A stretch of DNA of 64,000 nucleotides from Cyclobacterium marinum DSM 745 (GTDB taxonomy: Bacteria; Bacteroidota; Bacteroidia; Cytophagales; Cyclobacteriaceae). Both the position numbers and the translations under genes were made by a program. Numbering within the stretch: the stretch's first letter is position 1; every line of letters starts with the position of its first letter. The notes under the pieces were generated by a model, which saw only the letters and a program-made list of their open reading frames with translations, ran no database searches and was not told the DNA's origin. The DNA lies in contig NC_015914.1 of assembly GCF_000222485.1 (NCBI RefSeq), positions 3,578,001 to 3,642,000 of the forward strand, written 5' to 3'. This document shows, one piece after another, positions 63,319 to 64,000 of this stretch.

Positions 63319-64000
63319 TGAAAGAGATACTTAACCACCTGATAGAACACAAAACCCTCAGCAAAGAACAGGCAAAAGGGGTGTTGAAAGAAATGACTTC
63401 CGGTGAAGTTAATACCAGCCAAATGGCTGCTTTCTTGACCATATTTATGATGCGAAGCGTGCGGGTTGAAGAATTGATGGGATTTAGAGAAGCCATGCTT
63501 GAAAGATGTATCGCCGTAGACATCCCGGAATATGATGCCATTGATTTATGCGGTACCGGTGGGGATGGCAAAGATACCTTTAATGTATCTACCTTGGCAT
63601 CCTTTATCGTAGCAGGCGCAGGACAACCTGTAGCCAAACATGGAAATGTTGGTGTTTCCTCAGTCTGTGGATCTTCCAATCTTTTGGCTCATTTTGGCTA
63701 TGAGTTTACCAATGATGTGGAACAATTGAAAAGTAGTCTTGACAATGCAGGGATTTGCTTTTTGCATGCACCTCTATTTCATCCTGCCATGAAGCACATA
63801 GGTCCGGTACGCAAAGAGCTGGGAGTGAAAACATTCTTTAACATGTTGGGCCCTATGGTCAACCCAAGTTTCCCTAAAAAACAATTGGTGGGAGTTTTCA
63901 GTCTTGAACTTGCTCGTCTGTACGGTTACCTGTACCAAAACAATGATGTTAGGTTCAGTATTTTGCATGCATTGGATGGCTATGATGAAGTATCCTTGAC
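63318..64000 (+). CDS. trpD: Anthranilate phosphoribosyltransferase (TrpD), 3' end cut by the window
   Basis: The gene starts at ATG 63318, overlapping the trpG stop by one base, and is open to the end of the window, giving about 227 residues of a protein that is normally 330-345 long. It transfers phosphoribose from PRPP to anthranilate. Visible motifs are the PRPP loop CGTGGDGKDTFNVSTLA, the VAKHGNVGVSSVCGSSN block, HPAMKHIGPVRKELGVKTFFNMLGP and NPSFPKKQLVGVF. The PRPP and metal-binding regions look normal; the C-terminal third is outside the window. Its overlap with trpG marks it as the third gene of the trp operon. Confidence 0.94.
   Translation, partial: MKEILNHLIEHKTLSKEQAKGVLKEMTSGEVNTSQMAAFLTIFMMRSVRVEELMGFREAMLERCIAVDIPEYDAIDLCGTGGDGKDTFNVSTLASFIVAGAGQPVAKHGNVGVSSVCGSSNLLAHFGYEFTNDVEQLKSSLDNAGICFLHAPLFHPAMKHIGPVRKELGVKTFFNMLGPMVNPSFPKKQLVGVFSLELARLYGYLYQNNDVRFSILHALDGYDEVSL

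Overview
The window reads as a chromosome segment of a Bacteroidota bacterium, most likely Cytophagales/Cyclobacteriaceae. This rests on moderately AT-rich coding sequence, several -7 boxes of the Bacteroidota type TAnnTTTG, poorly conserved Shine-Dalgarno sites, a split cobalamin-dependent methionine synthase, DUF4199 proteins and the general look of the proteins. No tRNA, rRNA, CRISPR array, intact insertion sequence or phage gene is visible.

Layout. 1-10 kb: the 3' part of a gamma-carbonic anhydrase gene, convergent aceK (isocitrate dehydrogenase kinase/phosphatase), a Nudix hydrolase, a DUF819 membrane protein, a small [2Fe-2S] ferredoxin, a 1317-residue multi-PAS hybrid histidine kinase and an exported beta-rich protein. 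10.4-15.4 kb: a SAM-I riboswitch followed by a methionine module (two-part metH, then metF). 15.5-23.1 kb: housekeeping and membrane genes, including a tRNA nucleotidyltransferase, a TPR protein, a dihydroorotase-like protein that has lost its metal ligands, two DUF4199 proteins and two family 2 glycosyltransferases. 23.1-24.25 kb: 21 tandem copies of a 54-bp REP-like unit.

24.6-61.1 kb is a large surface-polysaccharide locus, all on the plus strand. It starts with export genes (Wza-like lipoprotein, Wzc-like tyrosine kinase). Next come nucleotide-sugar genes (TviB-like dehydrogenase, TviC-like 4-epimerase, a UDP-glucuronate-epimerase-like enzyme, a DegT aminotransferase) and two Wzx flippases. 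A visibly more AT-rich cassette (about 36.4-50 kb) holds glycosyltransferases, Wzy, acetyltransferases and two copies of a nitroreductase-like plus pyruvyl-transferase-like gene pair. The final part encodes two ways of starting a glycan on undecaprenyl phosphate: an epimerase/reductase with a WecA/WbpL-type transferase, and a PglE-PglC-PglD bacillosamine-type set. Two PglF/WbpM-type 4,6-dehydratases follow. The likely product is a capsule or O-antigen-like polymer containing amino and acidic sugars, with acetyl and possibly pyruvyl decorations.

61.1-64 kb is the start of a trp operon (trpE, trpG, partial trpD). It is preceded by a 15-codon leader peptide with three consecutive Trp codons and a terminator, the hallmark of ribosome-mediated attenuation.

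The most notable observations are the duplicated nitroreductase/pyruvyl-transferase pair, the 54-bp array with its internal 324-bp duplication, a T8-tract frameshift in a ydcF-type gene, the trp attenuator, the ligand-less dihydroorotase and a two-copy structured intergenic repeat.
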